From Phycisphaerae bacterium (GTDB lineage Bacteria; Planctomycetota; Phycisphaerae; Sedimentisphaerales; Anaerobacaceae), in contig JAAYBV010000056.1 in NCBI GenBank assembly GCA_012744475.1, positions 1 through 64,000 of the forward strand: 64,000 nt of DNA, in the 5' to 3' direction. Each line of letters begins with the position of its first letter. Within the stretch, counting starts at the first letter, position 1. Below the pieces are notes generated by a model. The model was not told the DNA's origin. It worked only from the letters and a program-made list of their open reading frames with translations, and searched no databases. A program made the translations under genes and the position numbers. Of the stretch, positions 25,985 to 36,244 are shown piece by piece.

Positions 25985-27103
25985 ATGGCTGATACAATTG
26001 CTGGAATTCTGAAGCGCATGCCCAACCGGCAGTTTGCGGTGCGTACCGCGGAGAGGTCTTACCGACGCGGCCCTGTCGAGTTGATGGTCCACCCCGAACT
26101 GCTGCGCCGCGTCCCGTTGACCGAGGGCGCCGCCGTGATTGGCCAGGTGGAGAAGAAGAAGGGCAAACCCAGCCTGACGGCCGTGGAAACGATCGGCGGC
26201 CTGCCACCGGAGGCCTTCCGCAGGCGGCCTCATTTTGCCGATCTGACCGCCATCGACCCGCACGAACGGTTCGATCTGGGCGGTTGCGGCCAGGTAAGCA
26301 TGCGCATTGTCGATCTCATCGCTCCCATCGGCAAGGGCACACGCCAACTGATTGTCTCGCCTCCAAAAGCAGGCAAGACCGTCCTGCTCGAACAGATGGT
26401 GCAAGCCATTCACGAGAGTTCTCCGGACAGCCGCATCATCGTGCTACTGCTGGATGAGCGACCCGAGGAGGTAACGCAGTTTCGCCGATCCGCGCAATGC
26501 GCCGAAGTGGTCTCCAGCACGAGCGACCATACGGCCGATGAACACACCGAACTGGCCGAACTCATGCTGGCCCACGTCCAGACCGAACTGGAATGCGGCC
26601 ATGAGGTTGTCCTGATGATCGACAGCCTCACGCGGATGGGAAGGGCATTCAACAACCGGACCCGAAGACGCGGTGAGCAGCGGGGCCATACCATGAGTGG
26701 CGGCTTGGAGGCCGGCATCATGGAAATCCCCCGTCGCCTGTTTGGACTGGCGCGCAACGTCGAGAACGGAGGATCGATCACGATCATCGCCACCTGCCTG
26801 ATCAACACCGGCTCGCGGATGGACCAACTGATCTTCGAGGAGTTCAAGGGCACCGGGAACAGCGAGATCGTGCTGGACCGCACGCTGGCGGAAGCAAGGG
26901 TCTTTCCTGCCATCGACATCCCTGCCAGCGGAACGCGCAAGGAGATGAAACTGTATGACAGCAGGAGGAGCCAGGGCCTGATCACCTTGCGGCGCGTGCT
27001 CGCGAACTATGGTCCTCGCGACGCGATGGAAGCGCTGTTCAAACTGCTCAAGCGATTTCCCACCAATGACGAGTTCCTGGAAAGCATGAGTGCGCAGAGC
27101 TGA
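25985..27103 (+). CDS. rho: transcription termination factor Rho (short form)
   Basis: An RNA-dependent hexameric helicase that ends transcription. The 372-residue protein has the RecA-like ATPase core: Walker A PPKAGKT with Lys131, Walker B VVLMIDSLTRMGRA, the Q-loop region TGSRMDQLIFEEFKGTGN and the arginine-finger region PASGTRKEMKL. The N-terminal Rho_N helical domain is absent. The following RNA-binding fold is divergent, with RQFAVRT where GFLR-type residues are usual. It could be the main Rho in a short version or a paralogue. It is followed after 6 bp by hemW, so the two are probably co-transcribed. Confidence 0.9.
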   Translation: MADTIAGILKRMPNRQFAVRTAERSYRRGPVELMVHPELLRRVPLTEGAAVIGQVEKKKGKPSLTAVETIGGLPPEAFRRRPHFADLTAIDPHERFDLGGCGQVSMRIVDLIAPIGKGTRQLIVSPPKAGKTVLLEQMVQAIHESSPDSRIIVLLLDERPEEVTQFRRSAQCAEVVSSTSDHTADEHTELAELMLAHVQTELECGHEVVLMIDSLTRMGRAFNNRTRRRGEQRGHTMSGGLEAGIMEIPRRLFGLARNVENGGSITIIATCLINTGSRMDQLIFEEFKGTGNSEIVLDRTLAEARVFPAIDIPASGTRKEMKLYDSRRSQGLITLRRVLANYGPRDAMEALFKLLKRFPTNDEFLESMSAQS

Positions 27104-27109
27104 CCGCCC

Positions 27110-28261
27110 GTGATTCCTCAAGCCACAAGCCTTGACCGCGAGGCCCCCGGCCTCTATCTCCACGTCCCGTTTTGCACGAGCAAGTGCCGGTACTGCGGAT
27201 TCTACTCGCAGCCGCTGGCAGGTCGCGATGCGGATCGCCTGGTTTCAGCTCTCGTGAGAGAGGTACAGGAATACCGAAACGTTGCGGCGGTGCGCACGAT
27301 CTACATCGGCGGCGGCAGCCCGACCAGCCTGCCGGTACACCGGTTGGCCGGGCTCATCGAAACCGTCGCATCGATCTGGCCGCAAGCGCAAGAGTTCACG
27401 GTCGAGTGCAATCCCGGACAGGTCGGCGTCGAAATGCTGTCGATGCTGGCCCGCCGCGGCGTCAACAGGCTCTCTTTCGGCGTGCAGTCCTTTCACGCCG
27501 CAGAGCTCGAACTCCTCGGCCGCCGGCACACCACCGACGATGCGCGCCGGTCGATCGAGCACGCCCAGGACCTCGGATTCGACAATGTCGGGATCGATCT
27601 GATCTTCGCCATCCCGGGTTCCACGCTCGCATCGTGGGAGTATTGCCTCCGCTCGGCACTCGCCCTTGGCGTGCAGCACATCTCCGCGTACAGCCTGAGC
27701 TTCGAGCCGGGAACGCCCCTCGACGAAGCGCGACGACTCGGCCAGATCGAAAGCGTGGACGAAGAGACCGATCGGGCAATGTACGAGATGACCATCGACT
27801 GTCTGGCCTCAGCAGGATTCGCACAGTACGAGGTGTCGAATTTCGCGCGCGACGGGTTTGCGTGCCGGCACAATCAGGGGTATTGGGAGAATCGCCCCTA
27901 CATCGGCATCGGCCCGTCCGCTGCGTCTTATTGGCAGGCCGAGCGGACCGCAAACGTGGCGGACATCGACACGTATATCCACCGGATGGAGGCAGGTTCT
28001 TCGCCAATCGAAGAACGAGACCGACCCAACCGCGCCGACCGCATCTGCGAGACCGCCGTCCTGAATCTGCGGACCCGCAAAGGCGTCGATCTGATCGAAT
28101 TTCACCGCAGGACCGGAGCGAATTTCCGCGAGGTCTTCGAGCTCCCCTTGCGCCGGCACGAACGCGCCGGACTCCTCGAAGTGACCGCAGACCGTGTACG
28201 CCTGGCTCGCACAGCCCTGGCCGTCGCGGATTCCGTTCTGTGTGATTTTTCAGCGTTTTGA
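27110..28261 (+). CDS. hemW: HemW-like radical SAM protein (coproporphyrinogen oxidase-like)
   Basis: A radical-SAM protein of the HemN/HemW family, thought to insert haem into acceptor proteins. The 383-residue chain has the [4Fe-4S] motif CxxxCxxC at Cys22, Cys26 and Cys29 (CTSKCRYC). It also has IYIGGGSPTSL, a SAM-binding strand with TVECNPGQ, FGVQSF, and the C-terminal HemN-type domain with R-H-N-Q-G-Y-W. The fourth Cys typical of HemN catalytic enzymes is not seen near the motif, which supports HemW over HemN. The GTG start at 27110 is only weakly supported. The stop lies 10 bp before the lepA start. Confidence 0.88.
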   Translation: MIPQATSLDREAPGLYLHVPFCTSKCRYCGFYSQPLAGRDADRLVSALVREVQEYRNVAAVRTIYIGGGSPTSLPVHRLAGLIETVASIWPQAQEFTVECNPGQVGVEMLSMLARRGVNRLSFGVQSFHAAELELLGRRHTTDDARRSIEHAQDLGFDNVGIDLIFAIPGSTLASWEYCLRSALALGVQHISAYSLSFEPGTPLDEARRLGQIESVDEETDRAMYEMTIDCLASAGFAQYEVSNFARDGFACRHNQGYWENRPYIGIGPSAASYWQAERTANVADIDTYIHRMEAGSSPIEERDRPNRADRICETAVLNLRTRKGVDLIEFHRRTGANFREVFELPLRRHERAGLLEVTADRVRLARTALAVADSVLCDFSAF

Positions 28262-28271
28262 GGAACCCAAC

Positions 28272-30068
<1,797 letters not shown>

Positions 30069-30123
30069 GCCGCACGAGCCGCTCCTCACGTCCATCGCCG
30101 TGGACCGGCAACGAAGGGAGAGT

Positions 30124-30594
30124 CTATTGCCGGCCGGACGAAGACCTCTTCCAGGGCGATGGGGCTTTGGCACCGCCCTTCTTGTTGCGGAACTCCCGTA
30201 TTCTTCCCTTGTTGGGCTTGTGCTTGGGGCGAAACGCCGGCTTGGGCGGCTGTCCGCCGGCCATGATGAACAGCGCCTTGGCGCAGGCGTCGCGCGTGAC
30301 GCGATCGGAGTGCTTGAGCCCCGCGGTCAGGGCATCCGACGCCATCTTCCTCATCCGGCCCTTCATGCTCCGCAATCCGTAAGCGGCCGCCTTCTTGGCG
30401 GTGCGAGGGAAGTCCCCGAACAGGATTTCCTTGAGGATGTCCAGGCCGTCCTCCTGCATCCAGGACAGATTGAAGGCGGCCAGACGGGCAGCGGAGACAT
30501 TGTCGGAGAACACCCTGTCCCGGAGTTTGTTGAGCAACTCAATCGCGGCCTCGTCCTTCTCCCGTCCGGAAGGTGTCCTTTTCTCGAGCTTCAT
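30124..30594 (-). CDS. HEAT-repeat-like small protein with basic tail
   Basis: A 156-residue, probably cytoplasmic protein. Residues 20-115 are helical with repeats such as ARLAAFNLSWMQEDG, TAKKAAAYGLRSM and VTRDACAKALFIMAGG, typical of HEAT-type helical pairs. The C-terminal 40 residues are Lys/Arg/Pro-rich (KPAFRPKHKPNKGRIREF), suggesting nucleic-acid or ribosome contact. ATG 30594 is supported by GGAGGG 6 nt upstream. It converges with lepA. I know no function for this arrangement; a ribosome-associated role is only a guess from its basic tail. Confidence 0.75.
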   Translation of the reverse strand: MKLEKRTPSGREKDEAAIELLNKLRDRVFSDNVSAARLAAFNLSWMQEDGLDILKEILFGDFPRTAKKAAAYGLRSMKGRMRKMASDALTAGLKHSDRVTRDACAKALFIMAGGQPPKPAFRPKHKPNKGRIREFRNKKGGAKAPSPWKRSSSGRQ

Positions 30595-30944
30595 AGAGCC
30601 CTCCATGTCAAGCATCCATGCTTCGTGACCCTGCCTCCTCCCTGAGCGGATAGAGGCCCGCGCTCTGTGCTGCCGCTCTCGGTCCCCAGAGGTCCCGGCG
30701 TCTCCGATTCTGGAGCCCGCCAGACGAAAATCGAGGTCCGCAGACCGGTTTGGACCCCCAATCTAACGCGACCATTGGCTCTCATGCAAGAGGCAACTCA
30801 CAAAAATCCGTGAAAGACCTGCATTCTGCAGGCAAGCAAGCGACGATTACAGGACGCCGCGCCGGGCGGCGGTCTCCTTCGTCAAATCCTATGACAGCGG
30901 AAGTATCGTATACTTTGAAGGGAGGAAGCTGGGAGGTCAACGTC
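30595..30944. other. intergenic region
   Basis: No gene is supported here. The region separates the HEAT-like gene (minus) from a small membrane protein (plus). The only structure noticed is CCTGCA-ttc-TGCAGG at 30818-30832, without a T-run. Confidence 0.5.
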
Positions 30945-31133
30945 ATGTGGACATTGCTGGTCAGTGCAACCATTCCGATGCCGGCGGGCGACGTGACGCT
31001 GGAGATTCTCCCGCCGGATGTCAACGCCGTGCTGCCGTTAGCGATTCTGTGCATCGCATCGGTTCTGTGCACCGCCGTGTGGTTCCTCGCGGTCTCCACC
31101 TGCTTCATCGGGCGTCACGACACTATGGTATGA
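30945..31133 (+). CDS. small membrane protein
   Basis: A 62-residue ORF starting MWTLLVSATIP, with one long hydrophobic segment (LPLAILCIASVLCTAVWFLAV) near the C-terminus. GGGAGG lies about 8 nt upstream of ATG 30945. It has three Cys and no known family. It precedes the beta-propeller gene by 172 bp on the same strand. The hydrophobic helix and the ribosome-binding site are visible; function is unknown. Confidence 0.5.
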   Translation: MWTLLVSATIPMPAGDVTLEILPPDVNAVLPLAILCIASVLCTAVWFLAVSTCFIGRHDTMV

Positions 31134-31305
31134 TGACTCCCGCATCGCCCCGGCTATCCTGTAACCAAACGTCTTTCTACAGCAAGCAGCCCCTGCACGA
31201 GCCTCCTCGTTTCTCCCGCACCGCCTTGAGGAAAGGCCGCCGAACCGGTAGAATGGACGCTCGTATCTGACAAGAAACTCTCTGTAGGCAGTCTCCGGGG
31301 GCCTT

Positions 31306-32895
31306 ATGCCAAGACGATCCAGCCGTTCGATGCCAGCCGATGACACTTCCACTCGCATCGCGCTGGGAGTCTGCGCGCCAGTTCACAGCCAGAGATTGCC
31401 TGCGGCCCTGGCCCTGCTGGTCGTCCTGGCGGCTGCCACGGGAGCCCGCCCCGCCGATGCGCCCCAGTGGGGTCAGCGGCACACCCGCAACATGGTCTCG
31501 CCGGAAACCGGGCTGCCCGACCGTTTCGATCCGGCCACGGGCCAGAATATCAAATGGACAGTCCCCTTGGGCAGCCAGACCTACGCCACGCCGACCGTCG
31601 CGGCCGGCAAGGTGCTGATCGGCACCAACAACGACAATCCTCGCGATGAAGACCACAAAGGCGATCGCGGGATCCTGCTGTGCCTGAACGAATCCGACGG
31701 CGCGCTGGCCTGGCAGCTCATCGCACCGAAGCTCTCCGACGACATCTACAAGGACTGGCCCAAGACCGGAATGTGTTCGCCCCCCACCGTCGAGGGCGAC
31801 CGCGTGTACATGGTGACCAATCGCAACGAAGTGGTCTGCCTCGACCTGCATAGCCTGGCCAACGGCAATGACGGTCCGTACCGCGACGAGGCCCGCCGCA
31901 TGGTCCCGGCCGACAAGGAGCCTGTCCCCCTGAAGAGCACAGATGCGGATATCCTCTGGCTCTACGACATCCCGAACGAGATTGGCTTGTTTCCGCACGA
32001 CTCGGTCCATTGCTCGATCCTCATTCTCGGCCAGTTTCTCTACATCAACAGCAACAGCGGACTGAACGGCACACACAAAGAGGTCCGCATGCCCGAGGCG
32101 CCCAGCCTGATCGTGCTCGACAAAACGACGGGGCGGCTCGTCGCGAAGGACGATGAGAACATCGGCCCGAACATCATCCACTCGACGTGGTCGTCGCCGG
32201 CGGTCGGCCAGATCGACGGCCAGACGCGGGTGTTCTTCTGCGGCGGAGACGGCGTCTGCTATGCCTTCGAGCCTATCCAATCAGTCCCGGCCGATGGCGC
32301 CGTCCAGAAGCTCAAACGGCTCTGGCGATTCGATTGCGACCCGACGGCGCCCAAAGAGAACGTCCAGCAGTACAACGGCAACCGGCAGGTCAGCCCGAGC
32401 AACATCAAGAGCATGCCCGTCTTCTATGACAACCGCCTGTATGTCACCGTCGGAGGCGACATCTGGTGGGGCAAGCCGCTCGCCTGGCTCCAGTGCATCG
32501 ACGCAACGCGGACGGGCAACACCACCGCCGACGGTCCGATCTGGGCCTTCCCGATGCAGACCCACTGCTGCTCGACGCCGGCGATCTGGAACGGTCTGGC
32601 CTTTGTCGCCGACTGCGAAGGCAACGTGCATTGCGTCGATATCGAGACGGGGAAGCCGCACTGGACGCACAAATGCGATGGGGAGATCTGGGCCTCGACG
32701 CTGGTGGCCGACGGGAAAGTCTATATCGGAACGCGGCGCCGCGACTTCTGGGTCCTGGCAGCCGACAAGGAGAAGAGAGTCCTCAGTTCGGTCCGGCTCG
32801 ACAGCCCCATGACCGGCAGTCCGGTCGCTGCCAACGGCGTCCTTTACGTGGCCACGATGAAGAGCCTCTACGCAGTGCAGCAGAGCGCCAAGTAG
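31306..32895 (+). CDS. secreted PQQ-type beta-propeller repeat protein
   Basis: A 529-residue protein with an N-terminal export signal (about 28-50, ALALLVVLAAATGARPADA) and a beta-propeller of the pyrroloquinoline-quinone repeat kind. Blades carry the pattern G-x-V-x-x-x-x-x-G-x-x-x-C-x-D, for example VYMVTNRNEVVCLDLHS, LAFVADCEGNVHCVDIETG and LYVATMKSLYAV. Cysteines are frequent. Such proteins in Planctomycetes are rarely dehydrogenases; a binding or structural role is more likely. No PQQ-ligand set was identified. GGGGG lies 6 nt before ATG 31306. It converges on the GH97 gene with a 12-bp gap. Confidence 0.8.
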   Translation: MPRRSSRSMPADDTSTRIALGVCAPVHSQRLPAALALLVVLAAATGARPADAPQWGQRHTRNMVSPETGLPDRFDPATGQNIKWTVPLGSQTYATPTVAAGKVLIGTNNDNPRDEDHKGDRGILLCLNESDGALAWQLIAPKLSDDIYKDWPKTGMCSPPTVEGDRVYMVTNRNEVVCLDLHSLANGNDGPYRDEARRMVPADKEPVPLKSTDADILWLYDIPNEIGLFPHDSVHCSILILGQFLYINSNSGLNGTHKEVRMPEAPSLIVLDKTTGRLVAKDDENIGPNIIHSTWSSPAVGQIDGQTRVFFCGGDGVCYAFEPIQSVPADGAVQKLKRLWRFDCDPTAPKENVQQYNGNRQVSPSNIKSMPVFYDNRLYVTVGGDIWWGKPLAWLQCIDATRTGNTTADGPIWAFPMQTHCCSTPAIWNGLAFVADCEGNVHCVDIETGKPHWTHKCDGEIWASTLVADGKVYIGTRRRDFWVLAADKEKRVLSSVRLDSPMTGSPVAANGVLYVATMKSLYAVQQSAK

Positions 32896-32907
32896 CCTGA
32901 TCCGGTG

Positions 32908-34779
32908 CTATTTGGCCGGAACGAGCCAGGCGACGAATCCGCCGTCGTCCTGGGTCTGCACGTCGAGCTTCTGGCCCTTGGTCACGTTCGCGCGTTCGAC
33001 GCTCATCTCGGCCGGCTTGCCCTCGACGTCGCGCACCAGCACAGCGTCATACGCTCCATCGGCAAGGAACGACAGGTCCAGCGCATGGGTTTGGGCCTTG
33101 CCGCCGTTGATGATCCCGACGAACCAGGATGCGCCGCTGCGGCGGGCAAAGGCCGCGACTTGGCCGATCTCGCTGCCGGGCAGAACGATCGTCTGGTCCC
33201 ACGTTGAAGGCATCGCCTTGATGACCTCCAGCACGTTGCTGTCGAGATAGAACTTCCAGTGATCCGCCCAGTGCATCAGCGGCGACGTGAACACCACCGT
33301 CGAGGCAAGCTGGAGGGCCGCGGTGGTTCCCTTGAGCTTGTCCGGATTGAACGTGCAGGGCGTGAAGTCTCCGTGTCCGGCCAGGTAACGCGTGAACGGC
33401 AGCGTTGCGTAGTGCGTCGCCGGCAGTTCGGACCACTTGTTGTACTCCAGGCCGCGAATGCCTTCCCGCGTCATCTCGTTCGGGAACGTTCTCGATTCGC
33501 CCGTCGGCTTGTTGGCGCCGTGGTAGTTGACCATGAGCTTGTTCCGGGCCGCGGTCGCCAGAGTGTACGTGTAGAAATCGATCCGCGAGCGGGACTCGGA
33601 GTCCATGAAGTCGATCTTCACGCCGACCGCTCCCGCCTGGGCGCAGCGCCGCAGGAAATCCTCCCGGTCGCCCACCGTTTCCAGCCCCCCCCAGTGCTTC
33701 CAGACGTTGATCCCGACGCCCTTGCCCTTGGCGTAGTCGCACAGCTCCTTGAGGCAGGCCCACATGTCCTTGGTGGGCAGTTGCCAGGACTTCTCCCAAC
33801 CGGCATCGACGAGGTAGTACTCGAAACCCATCTCGGCCGCCTTATCCACCCACTCCTTCTGGTAGCGGAACTCCACGCTGCTGTCGGACCACCAGTTCCA
33901 CAGCGAGCGTCCCGGCTTGATCCACGCGCAGGCCAGGCCATCGGGGAAGAGGTTGGCGTCCGGCGCCGGACACAGATTGGCGACGATGTCGCTGTTGACC
34001 AGTGCGTTCAAATCGGGCCCGGTCATCGTCACCCGCCAGGGCGTGCGGATCTCGCCGGTTTCCTGCCACTTGGCGTCGTCCTCGAAGACGCCCTTGAGCC
34101 GGCTCGGACGGGCCGCGCGAACCGTCAATCCGCTGAAGGCGAGCAGCCCGGCCTCCGTGATCGCGCCGTAGGTCCCATCGGCATACTGGATCGTGACGGG
34201 AAACCCGATCTGCTCGTCGACCTTGATCCTGGTGGACAACGACTTGGCGTAGAAGCCCTCGTAGTTGGCTACGTTCGTCTGGTACCAGACTTGGCAGTCT
34301 CTCGGCAGGTTCCAGACGCTGACCTCGCCGGAGATGGTCCGCTGCCCTACCCCAGGGACAACGTAGCGATAGGCAAGACCATCATCGAAGACGCGCATCT
34401 CGATCACGTAAGACATCTTCGACTCGGCGTGTGTCACGTCGATCTGCGCGACGTGGCAGCGATTCACCGCCTCGCTATGGACGCCACGGCAGGGATAGCG
34501 CTCGTCGATCATAGTCCGTCGGCACTCGCCCAGGGCCGCGCCCTGCCCGAGGTCAACGCCGTCCACCGTGATCCCGAGCGCCGATGGGTTCAGAATGACC
34601 GTATCGGACCCTTTGACCCGCTGCACCCAATAGCACAGCCGGCCCTCGTCGTTGACGAGAACCTCGACCCGGATCGCACCGTCCGGCGATGCGATCGTCA
34701 CCGGCTCGGCGTCGCCGGCCGTCGGGACGGACAAGCATATCGAGAGAGCAGCACACACCAAGCTGTAACATGCCTTCAT
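32908..34779 (-). CDS. glycoside hydrolase family 97 enzyme (probable retaining alpha-galactosidase type)
   Basis: An exported carbohydrate-active enzyme of 623 residues. The signal peptide is 1-24 (CYSLVCAALSICLSVPTAGDA). An N-terminal beta-sandwich (about 25-275) is followed by a TIM barrel with EYYLVDAGWEKSW, NVWKHWGG and VKIDFMDSESRS, then a C-terminal beta domain. Asp390 in KIDFMD aligns with the nucleophile position of retaining GH97 members, whereas inverting members use Glu bases; this favours the retaining group, and substrate specificity stays open. The start at ATG 34779 follows AAAGGAAAG, and the signal peptide fixes it. It is divergent from GH10 (205 bp between starts), so the two may share regulation. 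Confidence 0.88.
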   Translation of the reverse strand: MKACYSLVCAALSICLSVPTAGDAEPVTIASPDGAIRVEVLVNDEGRLCYWVQRVKGSDTVILNPSALGITVDGVDLGQGAALGECRRTMIDERYPCRGVHSEAVNRCHVAQIDVTHAESKMSYVIEMRVFDDGLAYRYVVPGVGQRTISGEVSVWNLPRDCQVWYQTNVANYEGFYAKSLSTRIKVDEQIGFPVTIQYADGTYGAITEAGLLAFSGLTVRAARPSRLKGVFEDDAKWQETGEIRTPWRVTMTGPDLNALVNSDIVANLCPAPDANLFPDGLACAWIKPGRSLWNWWSDSSVEFRYQKEWVDKAAEMGFEYYLVDAGWEKSWQLPTKDMWACLKELCDYAKGKGVGINVWKHWGGLETVGDREDFLRRCAQAGAVGVKIDFMDSESRSRIDFYTYTLATAARNKLMVNYHGANKPTGESRTFPNEMTREGIRGLEYNKWSELPATHYATLPFTRYLAGHGDFTPCTFNPDKLKGTTAALQLASTVVFTSPLMHWADHWKFYLDSNVLEVIKAMPSTWDQTIVLPGSEIGQVAAFARRSGASWFVGIINGGKAQTHALDLSFLADGAYDAVLVRDVEGKPAEMSVERANVTKGQKLDVQTQDDGGFVAWLVPAK

Positions 34780-34984
34780 CGGTCTTTCCTTTCTGGATGG
34801 CGGTGATTCGAGATGTCTCCTCCATCGGCTCCAGAGTGCCATATCTTGAGCACCGGTGCAACCCTTTCTGTGTGCCAAACCGCGTTTGCGCCTTCCCACA
34901 AGCTTGTAACAGGGTATGATATGGGAACTTCGGCTCTGTTGCGTCTGAATCGAACGAATGGATCGCCAAGGGAGGATACGCAGA

Positions 34985-36244
34985 ATGAAGCGATATCGGT
35001 CAATTCTCGCCTCTGTAAGTCTGTTGGCTTTTGGCGGGGCCATGGGTGGCTCGTCTGCCGCAGCCGACTGGATGGCCCAGGCGAACGCCCGGATCGAGCA
35101 AATCCGCCGGCAGGACGTGCGCGTGGAGGTCCTCGACAGCCAGGGAAAGCCGGTCCAGGACGCACAGATTGCCGTCCGGCAGATCCGCAAGGCCTTTCCG
35201 TTCGGGGCCGCCATAGGCCGTGCTTTCCTGAACAACGCCAAGTTCCAGGAGTTCTTCAAGGACCACTTCAACTGCGCGGTCTTCGAGAACGAGACAAAGT
35301 GGTACGCAAACGAGCGGGCCCAGGGCCAGGAACGCTATGCGGACGCCGATGCGATGTTCGCGTGGTGCCAGGCTAACGGCATCCCGGTGCGCGGCCATTG
35401 CGTCTTCTGGGAACCCGAGAAATGGCAGCCTCGATGGCTCCGGCCTCTGACCGGCGACGAATTGCGGCAGACGGTGGAACGACGGCTCGAAAGCGTCGTG
35501 CCCCATTTCCGGGGCAAGTTCATCAGTTGGGACGTCAACAATGAGACGCTTCACGGCGATTTCTTCAAGGCCCGCCTGGGCGAATCGATCTGGCCTTGGA
35601 TGTTCCGGCGAGCGCACGAGCTGGACCCCGACGCCAAGCTCTTCGTCAACGAGTTCAACATCCTCTCGGTCGACAAGGATTTCACTGAGGTGCAGACGGA
35701 CGAGTACGTCGCGCACGTTCGCTGGCTAATCGGCCAGGGCGCTCCCATTCACGGCGTGGGCATCCAGGGCCACATCTGGGCCGAAGACATCCTCTCCAAG
35801 CCCGAGGTCATCAAGGAGCGGCTCGACAAGGTCGCCACCCTGAATCTGCCGATCTGGATCAGTGAGTTCGACGTGGCCGACGACGATGAACGAAGCTGCG
35901 CCGACAAGCTCGAACTGGTGTACCGAACCGCCTACAGCCACCCGGCGGTCGAGGGCATCGTGATGTGGATCGTCTGGGCCGGCAACTCCTGGCGCGGCCC
36001 CAACGGAGGTCTCGCGCATCGCGACTGGACCCTGAACGAAGCGGGCAAACGATACGAGGCCCTGATGAGCGAGTGGTCCACCCAAACCGAAGGCCGCAGC
36101 GATGCCGAGGGCCTCTTCGCCTTTCGCGGCTTCCACGGGGACTATGAAATCACCGTCACGCCGCCGGAAGGCGAGGCGATGAGTCAGTCGGTGCGGGTCA
36201 CGGCAAGTCCGCAGGCCCAGACCGTGACGATCCGTCTGGAGTGA
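34985..36244 (+). CDS. secreted GH10 endo-1,4-beta-xylanase
   Basis: Cleaves beta-1,4-xylan outside the cytoplasm. The 419-residue protein has a signal peptide (1-27), a short N-terminal beta region (about 40-70), and a GH10 TIM barrel. The acid/base Glu187 is in SWDVNNETLHG, and the nucleophile Glu294 is in WISEFDV. GHCVFWE and FVNEFN are further family marks. A C-terminal strand-rich segment after about 375 follows the barrel. GGGAGG lies about 9 nt before ATG 34985. Its last 47 bp overlap the 3' end of the convergent symporter gene. Confidence 0.93.
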   Translation: MKRYRSILASVSLLAFGGAMGGSSAAADWMAQANARIEQIRRQDVRVEVLDSQGKPVQDAQIAVRQIRKAFPFGAAIGRAFLNNAKFQEFFKDHFNCAVFENETKWYANERAQGQERYADADAMFAWCQANGIPVRGHCVFWEPEKWQPRWLRPLTGDELRQTVERRLESVVPHFRGKFISWDVNNETLHGDFFKARLGESIWPWMFRRAHELDPDAKLFVNEFNILSVDKDFTEVQTDEYVAHVRWLIGQGAPIHGVGIQGHIWAEDILSKPEVIKERLDKVATLNLPIWISEFDVADDDERSCADKLELVYRTAYSHPAVEGIVMWIVWAGNSWRGPNGGLAHRDWTLNEAGKRYEALMSEWSTQTEGRSDAEGLFAFRGFHGDYEITVTPPEGEAMSQSVRVTASPQAQTVTIRLE

